Source: Rhizobium herbae (GTDB taxonomy: Bacteria > Pseudomonadota > Alphaproteobacteria > Rhizobiales > Rhizobiaceae). From it: 64,000 nt of DNA. The translations under genes were made by a program, and so were the position numbers. Location: the NCBI RefSeq assembly GCF_017873135.1, contig NZ_JAGGJV010000010.1, positions 186,001-250,000 on the forward strand, in the 5' to 3' direction. A model generated the notes under the pieces. It was not told the origin of the DNA. It did no database searches and worked only from the letters and a program-made list of their open reading frames with translations. Of the stretch, positions 26,859-35,790 are shown one piece after another; position 1 is the stretch's first letter, and every line of letters starts with the position of its first letter.

Positions 26859-27691
26859 CGATGAAGATTTTGTACGGAGCAGCACCGCAAGACGTCAAAG
26901 GCTATGACACGGAAAAACTCCGCAGCGCCTTCCTGATGACCGACCTGTTCACGCCGGATGCCGCCAATTTCACCTATACGCATGTCGACCGCCTGCTTCT
27001 CGGCGGCGCGATGCCGGTTTCCAGGAACGTGAGCTTCGGTTCCGGCGACGAGATCGGCACGCCCTATCTCCTGTCAGCGCGCGAAATGGGCATTGCCAAT
27101 CTCGGCGGCACCGGCACTGTGAGCGTCGACGGACAGAGCTTCACGCTGGAAAACCGTGACGTGCTCTACCTCGGCCGCGGTGCGCGGGAGATTGTGATGA
27201 GCAGCCTCTCGGGAAAGACCCCTGCCCGGTTCTACATGAACTCGGTGCCGGCCGGTGCCGACATCCCGCACAAGCTGATCAAAAAGGCCGAATCGAAGGC
27301 GGTCGATCTCGGTGATGGCCGCCGGTCGAACAAGCGGCGGCTCGCCATGTACATCCACCCGGAGGTCACGCCATCCTGCCTGCTCTTGATGGGCATCACC
27401 GATCTTGCCGAGGGCAGCGTCTGGAACACCATGCCGCCGCATTTGCACGAGCGCCGGATGGAAGCCTACTGCTACTTCGACATGGCGGCGGAAGACCGCA
27501 TCATCCACCTGATGGGCCGCCCCGAAGAAACCCGCCATCTGATCGTCGCCAATGGCGACGCCGTTTTGTCACCCGCCTGGTCTATCCATATGGGCGCCGG
27601 AACCGGCCCCTATGCCTTCGTCTGGGGCATGACCGGAGAAAATCAGGAATATAACGACGTGGCCCCGGTGGCCCTGGCAGAGCTGAAATGA
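26855..27691 (+). CDS. kduI: 5-dehydro-4-deoxy-D-glucuronate isomerase KduI
   Basis: A 278-aa cupin-type zinc isomerase converting 5-keto-4-deoxyuronate to 3-deoxy-D-glycero-2,5-hexodiulosonate. The zinc ligands appear as HLHERRME (two His and Glu) and the later His in PAWSIHMGAGT; YLGRGAREIVM and YIHPEVTPSCLLLMG are family hallmarks. The start overlaps the GH105 stop and has AAGGA upstream. Paired with KduD at the far end of the operon, it places this locus firmly in pectin-derived uronate catabolism. Confidence 0.95.
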   Translation: MTMKILYGAAPQDVKGYDTEKLRSAFLMTDLFTPDAANFTYTHVDRLLLGGAMPVSRNVSFGSGDEIGTPYLLSAREMGIANLGGTGTVSVDGQSFTLENRDVLYLGRGAREIVMSSLSGKTPARFYMNSVPAGADIPHKLIKKAESKAVDLGDGRRSNKRRLAMYIHPEVTPSCLLLMGITDLAEGSVWNTMPPHLHERRMEAYCYFDMAAEDRIIHLMGRPEETRHLIVANGDAVLSPAWSIHMGAGTGPYAFVWGMTGENQEYNDVAPVALAELK

Positions 27692-30171
27692 CCCCGATGA
27701 GATCCCTGATGAACCGCGAACTGAAATCCGGCGACGCCATCCGCTACTGGCAGCTCGGAACCATTGCCGAAGAGCGCTTCGATGTGCCCGACGCGCCGAT
27801 GAAGGGCGAGATGGACCCGTTCTTCTTTCTCACCAAGCACAAGAATTTCATCCCGCACGAGTATCCCTGCCGGACGATCTTTGCCGAGCAGTATCGCGGC
27901 AAGCGTCCGGACGTGCGCGGCACTTTCGAGGCAACCCGCTGGTGGCTGCCCTTCGGCTCGCCCCGGCTCGACCTCTCCGGCTTCTGGTTCCGCCCGACGC
28001 GGCTGGCCACCTTTGCCCGCACCTTCATCGCCGCGGAAAAGGCAGGGACTGCCAAGGTGCGCCTCGGCACCTGCGGCGGCGCGATCCTCTGGCTGAACGG
28101 CACGGAAGTTGGCTGGATGGCGCCCTATAGCCGCAATCTCGAAGCGAAGGCCGAGTTCGACCTGCCGCTGAAGGAAGGATTGAACGAAGTCACTATCTTC
28201 TTCGACGATCTTGCCGAACGCGACGCGCGCTATTTCTTCCAGCTCGATTACCTGCAAGGCCCGGCCGCCAGCGTCGCCGTGCCGGTGCCGATCGAAGGCA
28301 AGGTCGCCGAAACCATCGAGACGGCGCTTGAAGGCATGCATTTCGACAGGACGGCCTATTTCGAAAGCGATATCACGCTTCTGCTCGCCAAGCCCCTGCC
28401 CGTCGATGTCGCCGTCAACGTGACGATCGAGGGCGACTTCATGTCGACCGAACATGTCGATTACGACTTCGTCCTCAAGGCAGGCGAAGCGAGGCTGGTC
28501 ATCGGCCCCTCGGAAAAGGCCCCCGCCGACTTCCGGCATTTCCGCATCACGCTGAAGGCCGGCGGCTTTACCGCCTCGCGCTCGCTCGGCATCGAGATCT
28601 GCCATACCGGCCGCCAGGGCAAAGCACCCGCGGCGCTTGCCGACCGCATTGCCGAAACGCTGAACGAAGTCTCGGAATTCTCCGAACGCGATACCGTCCG
28701 CGCTTTCGCGCGGCTGGCAAACGGCCTTGGCGGCGCCGATACCGATGCGATGATCGAGGAAATATTGCCGTCGATCGAGGATTGCCACGACTGCGCCGAC
28801 TTTTCCCTCGTACCGCTGATCTGGTCCCGCACCGTCTGGGGCAAGGATATCGGCCAGGCGACGCGCGACCGTATCGACCGCGCCATCCTTAATTTCCGCT
28901 ACTGGATGGACGAGCCCGGCAACGATGTTCAGTGGTACTTTTCCGAGAACCACTCGCTCCTGTTCCACACCTCGGCCTATCTCGCCGGACATCTGCTGGC
29001 CGGAGAAACCTTCGCCCGCTCCGGCCGCAAGGGCGAAGAACAAAGCGCCATCGGTGCCGCCCGTGTCCGCGCCTGGCTCGATCATTTCGAGGCCTGGGAA
29101 ATGGCGGAATTCAACTCCGCGCCGTACTTCCCGATCGATCTCAAGGGTCTGACGGCGCTTGCCGCTCTGTCGCCCGACGCCGATATCGCCGAGCGCGCCA
29201 TGAAGGGCATCGTTCGCCTCTGCGAAGTCATCGCTCGCTCTGCCCATCACGGCATGGTCACGGCAGCGCAGGGACGTTCCTACGAACACACGCTTTGCGC
29301 CGGGCGCTCGCTCGAGCTTTCCGGCGTTGCCCGCCTGCTCTGGGGTGCCGGCTGGTACGGACGCCGCGTCCACGCTTTGCCGCAGCTTGCGGTCTGCCTG
29401 CGCGACCATGGGCTGGTTATCCCGCAAGACCTCGCCGCCGTTGCCAGCCATCAGACGGACGAGCATCAGGAATGGCGGTTCGCGCAGGGTCAAGACCGGT
29501 TCGCAGCGCTCTATCACTACAAGAGCCGCGATTTCGCCATGGGCTCCGCCGCCCATTATCGCTGGAACGAATGGGGCTATCAGGAAACCATCCTGCATCT
29601 GCGCCTCGGCCAGCGACCCGAGGCGGCCGTCTGGATCAATCATCCCGGCGAAACAATTCAGTTCGGGTACGGCCGGCCGTCCTTTTGGGGTGGTTGCGGC
29701 ACCCTCCCCCGCGCCCACCAGTACCGGGGGCTGGCCGTACTCGACTTTCTGACCTTCGAAGAGCAGCCGGATTTCACCCATGCCTGGTTCCCGCTCGCCG
29801 AGTTCGATGAAAGTACAGTGAGCGGAAACCTCGCCATGGCCCGCAGCGGCGGCGGCGCGGTGATCCTGCTCGGCAGCACCGACCTGCGGCCGGTGACGAC
29901 AGGCCCTTCGGCCAATGCCGAATTGCGCCAATACGGCCAGAATACCCGCTGGATCGTGCGGGTCTGTGAAGCGCCGGATCTTTCAACGGTGGAAAGCCGG
30001 TTCGCATCACTTTCCGTTGAAGAGACAGCAGACGGCTCACTGGTCGTCGAGGATCCCGACTACGGCACGGTCACATTCCGCAAGGACGGCACGGTGGAAG
30101 CCGAAGGCCGGACGATCGTTCCCAAGGATTTCACGGTCGCCGGCGAGGTCGCCATGCTGGCCGCACACTGA
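27688..30171 (+). CDS. Large uncharacterised protein of the pectin locus, possible carbohydrate-active enzyme
   Basis: An 827-aa protein I do not recognise. No signal peptide is seen. Residues about 1-200 look like a beta-sandwich of the galactose-binding type (GGAILWLNGTEVGWM). Residues about 320-640 are helix-rich and could form an (alpha/alpha) toroid, with DVQWYFSENHSLLFHTSAY and GRSYEHTLCAGRSLELS, reminiscent of the Asn-His regions of toroid polysaccharide lyases. The last 190 residues appear beta-rich. The ATG overlaps KduI's stop (ATGA); ATGs at 27697 and 27709 are alternatives. Its position between KduI and the importer suggests it cuts an imported oligosaccharide. Lyase versus hydrolase is open. 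Confidence 0.75.
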   Translation: MTPMRSLMNRELKSGDAIRYWQLGTIAEERFDVPDAPMKGEMDPFFFLTKHKNFIPHEYPCRTIFAEQYRGKRPDVRGTFEATRWWLPFGSPRLDLSGFWFRPTRLATFARTFIAAEKAGTAKVRLGTCGGAILWLNGTEVGWMAPYSRNLEAKAEFDLPLKEGLNEVTIFFDDLAERDARYFFQLDYLQGPAASVAVPVPIEGKVAETIETALEGMHFDRTAYFESDITLLLAKPLPVDVAVNVTIEGDFMSTEHVDYDFVLKAGEARLVIGPSEKAPADFRHFRITLKAGGFTASRSLGIEICHTGRQGKAPAALADRIAETLNEVSEFSERDTVRAFARLANGLGGADTDAMIEEILPSIEDCHDCADFSLVPLIWSRTVWGKDIGQATRDRIDRAILNFRYWMDEPGNDVQWYFSENHSLLFHTSAYLAGHLLAGETFARSGRKGEEQSAIGAARVRAWLDHFEAWEMAEFNSAPYFPIDLKGLTALAALSPDADIAERAMKGIVRLCEVIARSAHHGMVTAAQGRSYEHTLCAGRSLELSGVARLLWGAGWYGRRVHALPQLAVCLRDHGLVIPQDLAAVASHQTDEHQEWRFAQGQDRFAALYHYKSRDFAMGSAAHYRWNEWGYQETILHLRLGQRPEAAVWINHPGETIQFGYGRPSFWGGCGTLPRAHQYRGLAVLDFLTFEEQPDFTHAWFPLAEFDESTVSGNLAMARSGGGAVILLGSTDLRPVTTGPSANAELRQYGQNTRWIVRVCEAPDLSTVESRFASLSVEETADGSLVVEDPDYGTVTFRKDGTVEAEGRTIVPKDFTVAGEVAMLAAH

Positions 30172-30178
30172 CGAGACA

Positions 30179-30202
30179 GCGCCGGCAAGGAGAAGCCGGC
30201 GC
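30179..30202 (+). promoter_or_regulatory. Hairpin upstream of the CUT1 binding-protein gene
   Basis: An 8-bp perfect stem GCGCCGGC (30179-30186) / GCCGGCGC (30195-30202) with an 8-nt loop AAGGAGAA lies in the gap between the 827-aa gene and the binding-protein gene. It probably stabilises or separates the two transcripts. No T-run follows. Confidence 0.5.
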
Positions 30203-30254
30203 CCATTCGAATGCGGGCAAGGAGAAGGCTCGCACCCTGAGGAGGAGAAAGACA

Positions 30255-31523
30255 ATGACCAAGACCAGAACGATGCTCGCGGCATTCGCCGTCGGGCTTT
30301 TGACCTCCACGGCGGCACTCGCCGGGGACGTGCGTATCATGTGGTATTCCGATGGCGTCGAGGGCGAAGTCCTGAAAGACCTCATGGATCGCTTCATGAA
30401 GGACAATCCGGATATCAAGGTTGTCATCGACAACGTGTCCTTCAGCGTCGTGCGCGAACAGCTGCCGGTGCAGCTCGAAGCCGGCGACGGCCCGGATATC
30501 GCCCGTCTCGCCAATCTCAAGGCGCTGAGCAAGCATTGGCTCGACTTGCGGCCGCTGGTGGCCGAACCCGCCTACTGGGACAAGAACTTCGGCGATCAGG
30601 CCGACTGGATGCGTCCCGACGGCTCCAACCAGATTTCCGGCTTCATGACGCAGGTCACGCTGACCGGCGGCTTTGCCAACAAGACGCTGTTCGACCAGGC
30701 TGGCGTTGCCCTTCCCGGCAAGGACGCCACATGGGACGATTGGGCGAAGGCTTCCAAGCAGGTGGCCGAAAGCCAGCAGATACCGTTCCCGATGGCGCTT
30801 GATCGGTCCGGACATCGCCTGACGGCGCCCGACCTTTCCTTTGGCGCCAACTATATCGGAGCCGACGGCAAGCCGGCACCGCTGGATGATGGGGCGAAGG
30901 GCTTCATATCCAAATTCATCGGCTGGATCGAAGACGGCACGATGAGCAAGGACATCTGGGTCTCGGCCGCAGGCTCGACCTACCGCGCCGGCGCCGACGA
31001 TTTCATCAACGGCCAGGTCGCCTTCTACTATTCCGGCTCCTGGCAGGTGCCGAACTTCTCGACCAAGATCGGCTCGAACTTCGACTGGGTGGCGACAGGC
31101 AGCCCATGCGGCCCGGCAAACTGCACCGGCATGCCGGGCGGTGCCGGCCTGGTAGCAATCAAGTACACCAAGAACCCGAAGGACGTCGCCAAGGTCATGG
31201 ATTACCTGGCAAGCGAACCGATCGTGAAGGAGTTTTCCGAACGCACCCTGTTCCTGCCGGCGCACAAGGGCGTGATCGAAAAGGGGCTGAACTTCAAGAC
31301 CGACGACGCTCAGGCCAAGGCAGCCCTCGGCATCTTCGTGACGGCCTCGACGGGCTTGTCCGACATCGCACGCAAGCTGCCCGGCTGGGCCTGGTCCGAC
31401 ACGGTCTATGGCGCGCTGGTCACCCGCGTCAGCCAGGCAGCCGCCGGCGAAATGACGCTCGATGAGGCCTATAGCCGCATCGACGCGGATATCGCCGCCA
31501 AGGTCAAGGACTCGGCTCTCTGA
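30255..31523 (+). CDS. Extracellular solute-binding protein, CUT1 oligosaccharide importer
   Basis: A 422-aa exported protein with signal peptide TRTMLAAFAVGLLTSTAALA cut before GDVRIMWY. The mature part is a family 1 binding protein (DGVEGEVLKDLMDRFMKDNPDI; EAGDGPDIARLANLKAL; GSWQVPNFSTKIG). Given GH105, KduI and KduD in the same operon, the ligand is probably an unsaturated pectin or rhamnogalacturonan oligosaccharide, as for TogB. It has GGAGGAG a few bases upstream of the start and hairpins on both sides. Confidence 0.9.
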   Translation: MTKTRTMLAAFAVGLLTSTAALAGDVRIMWYSDGVEGEVLKDLMDRFMKDNPDIKVVIDNVSFSVVREQLPVQLEAGDGPDIARLANLKALSKHWLDLRPLVAEPAYWDKNFGDQADWMRPDGSNQISGFMTQVTLTGGFANKTLFDQAGVALPGKDATWDDWAKASKQVAESQQIPFPMALDRSGHRLTAPDLSFGANYIGADGKPAPLDDGAKGFISKFIGWIEDGTMSKDIWVSAAGSTYRAGADDFINGQVAFYYSGSWQVPNFSTKIGSNFDWVATGSPCGPANCTGMPGGAGLVAIKYTKNPKDVAKVMDYLASEPIVKEFSERTLFLPAHKGVIEKGLNFKTDDAQAKAALGIFVTASTGLSDIARKLPGWAWSDTVYGALVTRVSQAAAGEMTLDEAYSRIDADIAAKVKDSAL

Positions 31524-31534
31524 GGCACGAATAG

Positions 31535-31570
31535 GCGGGCGGCGGCGGGCAATCCCGTCCAGCCGCCCGC
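31535..31570 (+). promoter_or_regulatory. Intercistronic hairpin after the CUT1 binding-protein gene
   Basis: A 9-bp perfect stem GCGGGCGGC (31535-31543) / GCCGCCCGC (31562-31570) with an 18-nt loop starts 12 bases after the binding-protein stop. No T-run follows, so partial attenuation or 3'-end protection is more likely than termination. Confidence 0.6.
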
Positions 31571-31634
31571 TTCGTATCTTCGACCTTAGCCGAGCATCTG
31601 CGCCGTTCACCGGGCAAAAGGAAAGTGATCAACA

Positions 31635-32675
31635 ATGGCAGAGATATCCCGCCAGACCAGTCAGCGCCGGATCGGCCAGAGCCTGGGCGAGACAGCGATG
31701 GTGCCCGTTAGCCTTGCCATGGGCCTCATCGATGCGCCCTTGCGCTGGGTCCAGAAGACCTTTGGTCTCGGCGGCATGGCGGCTTTCTTCCTGCTGCCGA
31801 ACATGCTGATCTTCGGCATCTTCGTACTCCTGCCGTTCTTCATCAACTTCGCCTACTCGATGACCGGCGGTACCGCGCTGTTCCTGTCGGACCGTACCTT
31901 TGTCGGCGTGGATCAATATGCGCGGCTGTTCGACTGCGCGAATTATCTGAACCCCAATACCTGCGCCGAAGACACATTCTGGACGGCAGTCAGCAATACC
32001 GGCTGGTTCGTCATCCTGCAGGTCACGCTGATGATCGGCTTTTCGCTGGTCACGGCCCTGATCCTCAATCGCGAGCTGATGGCGCGCAGCTTCTGGCGCG
32101 CGGTGTTCTTCTTTCCGGTACTGCTGTCGCCCGTCGTCGTCGGCCTCATCTGGAAGTGGATTTTGCAGCGGCAGGGCCTCCTCAACTTCGGCCTCTTCGG
32201 CTTCGGCTTCGAACCGCATGTCTGGCTGAACGACCGCAACTGGGCCTTTGCCGCAACCGTCGGCGTCTCGATCTGGGCGCATATGGGCTTCTACACGCTG
32301 ATCATCCTTGCCGGGCTGCAGGCCATTCCGAAGGATCTCTATGAGGCGGCCGAGATGGACGGGACGCGGGCCATGCGGGTCTTCACCCGTATCACCCTGC
32401 CGCTGTTGATGCCCAACCTGCTCGTCGTCATCGTGTTGGTCCTCATCCGCGCCGTGCAGATCTTCGACGAAGTCTACGTACTGACGGGCGGCGGACCGGG
32501 CACCAGCACGCTGTTTGTCACGCAATACATTTACGAGACCGGCTTTGCGGCGCAGTTGCGCAATCCCGGCCTTGCCGCCGCCGCATCCATCCTGATGGGA
32601 TTGGTGCTCGTTGTTCTCACACTCGTGCAGCTCGGCCTCAGCCGTTCACGTGACAAGAAGGGAGCCCGCAAATGA
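31635..32675 (+). CDS. ABC importer permease, MalF/TogM type
   Basis: A 346-aa permease. After a hydrophilic N-terminal stretch of about 40 residues come six or more helices (AAFFLLPNMLIFGIFVLLPFF first). The cytoplasmic EAA loop is YEAAEMDGTRAMRVFTRITLPLL. A periplasmic loop contains CANYLNPNTCAED with two cysteines that could form a disulfide. It overlaps the next permease by 4 bases (ATGA) and forms the heterodimeric channel with it. Confidence 0.9.
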   Translation: MAEISRQTSQRRIGQSLGETAMVPVSLAMGLIDAPLRWVQKTFGLGGMAAFFLLPNMLIFGIFVLLPFFINFAYSMTGGTALFLSDRTFVGVDQYARLFDCANYLNPNTCAEDTFWTAVSNTGWFVILQVTLMIGFSLVTALILNRELMARSFWRAVFFFPVLLSPVVVGLIWKWILQRQGLLNFGLFGFGFEPHVWLNDRNWAFAATVGVSIWAHMGFYTLIILAGLQAIPKDLYEAAEMDGTRAMRVFTRITLPLLMPNLLVVIVLVLIRAVQIFDEVYVLTGGGPGTSTLFVTQYIYETGFAAQLRNPGLAAAASILMGLVLVVLTLVQLGLSRSRDKKGARK

Positions 32676-33724
32676 GCCGGGCCATCGAATTCCTGTTTCG
32701 CCGCAAGGGCGGCAAGGGCTGGCACTGGACGGATATCGTCACCTGGGTCTGGCTCATCGTAGGCCTGTTCGTGATGTTCGGCCCGGCCGTCTGGCTGACC
32801 GCATCGTCTTTCAAGTCACCCGCGGCCCTGGCCGAATTCCCGCCGACCATCCTGCCCTATGTCACCCAGAAGGTGACCGTCGAAGGTTATGACAAGCCGC
32901 TCGATCTCTACGAAGTGACACTTGAGGACGGCAGCAAGGCGACGCTCGCCGAGATCAGGCGCATCGGCACCGTCAGCCAGATGGTCGATCCCGAGAAGCC
33001 AGCCGAGATCGTCAAGGTCAACATCGCCAAGCGCACCCCGGTCCGGCAGATGTCGTTTGCAACCGAGAACTATACCGAGCCGTTCACTCATTTCGATTTC
33101 GTCCGCTATCTCTGGAACTCGGTCTTCGTCACGGTGACGGCGACGCTGATCACCCTGGTGGTCAATTCCATGGCGGCGTTTGCCTTGAGCAAATACGAAT
33201 TCCGCGGCCGGACCTTCGCCATGCTCCTGATCCTCGCGACGCTGATGGTGCCGCTGTCGGTCATCATGGTGCCGCTCTATTCGATCGTCTCGGCGCTCGG
33301 CCTGTTCAACAATCTCTGGGGCGTCATCCTGCCGACGGTGGCGACGCCGACCGGCGTGTTCATCCTGCGCCAGTACATGCTGACCATCCCCGACGAACTG
33401 CTCGACGCGGCGCGCATGGACAAGGCGTCGGAATGGCAGATCTACTGGCGCATCATCCTGCCCTTGACGGCGCCGGCGCTCGCCGTGCTCGCCATCTTCT
33501 CCGTCGTCTGGCGCTGGAACGACTTCCTCTGGCCGCTGATCGTCCTGTCCCGCAAGGAGCTTTATACCCTGCAGGTGGGCCTGAGCATCTATTCCGGCGA
33601 GCTCAACGTGCAGTGGCATTTCATCCTGGCGATGACCGTCGTGACCATGATCCCCGTGGTTCTGGTCTTCCTCTTCCTGCAGCGCTTCATCACCACCGGC
33701 ATCGCCGGAACCGGCCTGAAATAA
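32672..33724 (+). CDS. ABC importer permease, MalG/TogN type, with an extra periplasmic insert
   Basis: A 350-aa permease, about 70 residues longer than typical MalG proteins. Helix 1 is TWVWLIVGLFVMFGPAVWLT; it is followed by a polar, beta-looking insert of roughly residues 50-135 (VTVEGYDKPLDLYEVTLEDG) before the regular core. The EAA loop is LDAARMDKASEWQIYWRIILPL. The insert could dock the binding protein or ligand. It is followed by the ATPase gene after 9 bases. Confidence 0.9.
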   Translation: MSRAIEFLFRRKGGKGWHWTDIVTWVWLIVGLFVMFGPAVWLTASSFKSPAALAEFPPTILPYVTQKVTVEGYDKPLDLYEVTLEDGSKATLAEIRRIGTVSQMVDPEKPAEIVKVNIAKRTPVRQMSFATENYTEPFTHFDFVRYLWNSVFVTVTATLITLVVNSMAAFALSKYEFRGRTFAMLLILATLMVPLSVIMVPLYSIVSALGLFNNLWGVILPTVATPTGVFILRQYMLTIPDELLDAARMDKASEWQIYWRIILPLTAPALAVLAIFSVVWRWNDFLWPLIVLSRKELYTLQVGLSIYSGELNVQWHFILAMTVVTMIPVVLVFLFLQRFITTGIAGTGLK

Positions 33725-33733
33725 GGGTGCATC

Positions 33734-34819
33734 ATGGGACACATCAAACTCACCAATATCACAAAGTCGTTCGGCGCGATCGACGTGCTCCATGGCATCA
33801 ATCTGGAGATCGCCGATGGCGAGCTCGTCGTCTTTGTCGGCCCGTCCGGCTGCGGCAAGTCCACGCTCCTGCGCATGATCGCCGGTCTTGAAAAGCCGAC
33901 AGGCGGCGAACTCGCCATCGACGGAACGGTGGTCAACGCCATCCCCGCCTCCGATCGCGGGCTTGCCATGGTGTTCCAGTCCTATGCCCTCTATCCGCAT
34001 ATGAGCGTGCGCCAGAACCTCGCTTTCGGGCTGGAAAACAGCAAGATGCCGAAGGCCGAGATTGCCACCCGCATCACCGAGGCGGCCCGCATGCTGGAGA
34101 TCGAACACTATCTCGACCGGCGGCCCGGACAGCTTTCCGGCGGCCAGCGCCAGCGCGTCGCCATCGGCCGGGCGATCGTGCGCCGTCCCGTCGCCTTTCT
34201 GCTCGACGAGCCGCTGTCCAACCTCGACGCAGAACTGCGCGGCTCCACCCGCGCCGAGCTGGCGGCACTGCACGCCCGGCTTTCGGCGACGATGATCTAC
34301 GTGACCCATGACCAGATCGAGGCGATGACGCTTGCCGACCGCATCGTCGTGCTGCGCGCGGGCCGCATCGAGCAGATCGGCACGCCGATGCAACTCTACA
34401 ATACCCCTGCCAACCGCTTCGTCGCCGGCTTCATCGGCTCGCCGCACATGAACTTCCTCGAAGGCACGGTGGAGTCGCCATCCTCCAGCAAGGCCGTCGC
34501 CACCTTCGCCGGCGGCAATAGGCTGGAACTGCCGGTGGCCGCAGACAGCCTTGCCACCGGCGCGCGCATCACCCTCGGCGTCCGTCCGCAGCACATTTCG
34601 ATCGGCTCCGGCACCGACGGCATCTCGGCCAAGATCACGCTGGTCGAAGCGCTCGGCTCCGAAACCATCCTCCACACAGACGTCGCCGGCCAGAAAGTCC
34701 TGGTCGTCGCACCGGGACAGCACAATCTGACGCCGGGAGCCGATATCCGCCTGTCGCTATCGGCGGCTCCCCTGCATCTGTTCGACGAGAAGGGGCTTCG
34801 CCTTGAACACGCCATTTGA
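33734..34819 (+). CDS. ABC importer ATPase, MalK/UgpC type
   Basis: A 361-aa ATPase with Walker [10 protein letters not shown], signature [15 protein letters not shown], Walker [14 protein letters not shown] and switch His THDQIEAM. The C-terminal regulatory TOBE domain (from about residue 240) includes LGVRPQHI. It serves the two permeases just upstream and overlaps the KduD gene by 17 bases. ATPases of this class sometimes serve several sugar importers. Confidence 0.93.
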   Translation: MGHIKLTNITKSFGAIDVLHGINLEIADGELVVFVGPSGCGKSTLLRMIAGLEKPTGGELAIDGTVVNAIPASDRGLAMVFQSYALYPHMSVRQNLAFGLENSKMPKAEIATRITEAARMLEIEHYLDRRPGQLSGGQRQRVAIGRAIVRRPVAFLLDEPLSNLDAELRGSTRAELAALHARLSATMIYVTHDQIEAMTLADRIVVLRAGRIEQIGTPMQLYNTPANRFVAGFIGSPHMNFLEGTVESPSSSKAVATFAGGNRLELPVAADSLATGARITLGVRPQHISIGSGTDGISAKITLVEALGSETILHTDVAGQKVLVVAPGQHNLTPGADIRLSLSAAPLHLFDEKGLRLEHAI

Positions 34820-35561
34820 TCTTTCCGGCAAAGTGGCGCTGGTCACCGGCGCCAGAACGGGCCTCGGCCGGGGCATGGCGCTGGCGCTGGCACAGGCCGG
34901 TGCCGATATCGCAGCACTCGGCTCCAGTCCGATGCCCGAGACAGCCGAGGCCATCCGCCAGACCGGCCGCCGCTTTCATCCGCTCGAAGTCGATCTCTCG
35001 CAGAAATTCGATGCGAAGGACATCGTCGGTTCCATCGTTTCTGAGTTGGGCGGCATCGACATCCTCGTCAACAATGCCGGCATCATCCGCCGTGCCGATC
35101 TGCTCGATCATTCGGAGGAGGATTGGGATGACGTCATCGACGTCAACCTGAAATCGGCCTTCCTTCTATCGCAGGCCGCCGCCCGGCACATGGTCGAGAC
35201 GAAGCGCGCCGGACGCATCATCAATATCGCCTCGATGCTGTCCTTCCAGGGCGGCATTCGCGTGCCGGCCTATACGGCGTCCAAGCATGGCATCGCCGGC
35301 CTGACGAAGGCCATGGCCAACGAGCTTGCACCGCACGGCATCACAGTCAACGCCATCGCTCCCGGCTACATGGAGACGGATAATACCGAGGCATTGCGCA
35401 ACGATCAGAACCGCAACGCCCAGATCTCCGCCCGCATCCCGATGGGCCGCTGGGGCACGCCGGATGATCTTGCCACATCGGTGTTGTATCTCGCCTCCCC
35501 CGGCTCAGGCTATGTCACCGGCATAACCGTGCCGGTCGATGGCGGCTGGCTGGTTCGGTAG
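34803..35561 (+). CDS. kduD: 2-dehydro-3-deoxy-D-gluconate 5-dehydrogenase-like short-chain dehydrogenase (KduD)
   Basis: A 252-aa SDR. The cofactor motif is [10 protein letters not shown], followed by NNAGII, the catalytic Ser in [11 protein letters not shown] and Tyr/Lys in [26 protein letters not shown] is closely typical of KduD. It reduces the product of KduI to 2-keto-3-deoxygluconate, which enters the Entner-Doudoroff route. Translation starts at TTG 34803, inside the ATPase 3' end, with AAGGGG 7 nt upstream; no suitable ATG exists nearby. Confidence 0.88.
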   Translation: MNTPFDLSGKVALVTGARTGLGRGMALALAQAGADIAALGSSPMPETAEAIRQTGRRFHPLEVDLSQKFDAKDIVGSIVSELGGIDILVNNAGIIRRADLLDHSEEDWDDVIDVNLKSAFLLSQAAARHMVETKRAGRIINIASMLSFQGGIRVPAYTASKHGIAGLTKAMANELAPHGITVNAIAPGYMETDNTEALRNDQNRNAQISARIPMGRWGTPDDLATSVLYLASPGSGYVTGITVPVDGGWLVR

Positions 35562-35675
35562 CCAGCGTTTTCGCCTGCCCGACGGAATGGAAATCCGTGG
35601 CGTGCTGACGAGGCCGTTCGAAAGCGGCACGCCGGAACCGGCCCTCCTGTACGCCCATGCGCATGGCGGCCACCA
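35539..35675 (+). pseudogene. Probable truncated alpha/beta hydrolase (dienelactone hydrolase/esterase-like) gene
   Basis: A frame overlapping the KduD 3' end reads FRLPDGMEIRGVLTRPFE and ALLYAHAHGG, which resembles the N-terminal strand and oxyanion region of esterase/dienelactone-hydrolase-like proteins. After about 45 residues the resemblance stops (HHAVSHVPTS...), although the frame stays open for a while over the antisense strand of the RTX gene. No catalytic Ser, Asp or His region follows. I read it as a 5' remnant of a gene that once continued the pectin operon and was cut by a rearrangement near 35675. Confidence 0.45.
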
Positions 35676-35790
35676 CGCAGTCTCCCATGTCCCGACATCG
35701 ATCCTCTCTCTTTTTCGCGGGTGCCTACTGGGCTCGGAAACTAATTTCCATTCTGACATTCGGCAAACAATCGACCGTTTGCAAACGTGC

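Noticed and set aside
27643..29931. Very long open frame (762 codons) on the minus strand opposite the 827-aa gene
   Set aside because: Antisense to a well-supported operon gene with overlapping starts; high-GC third positions routinely leave such frames open.
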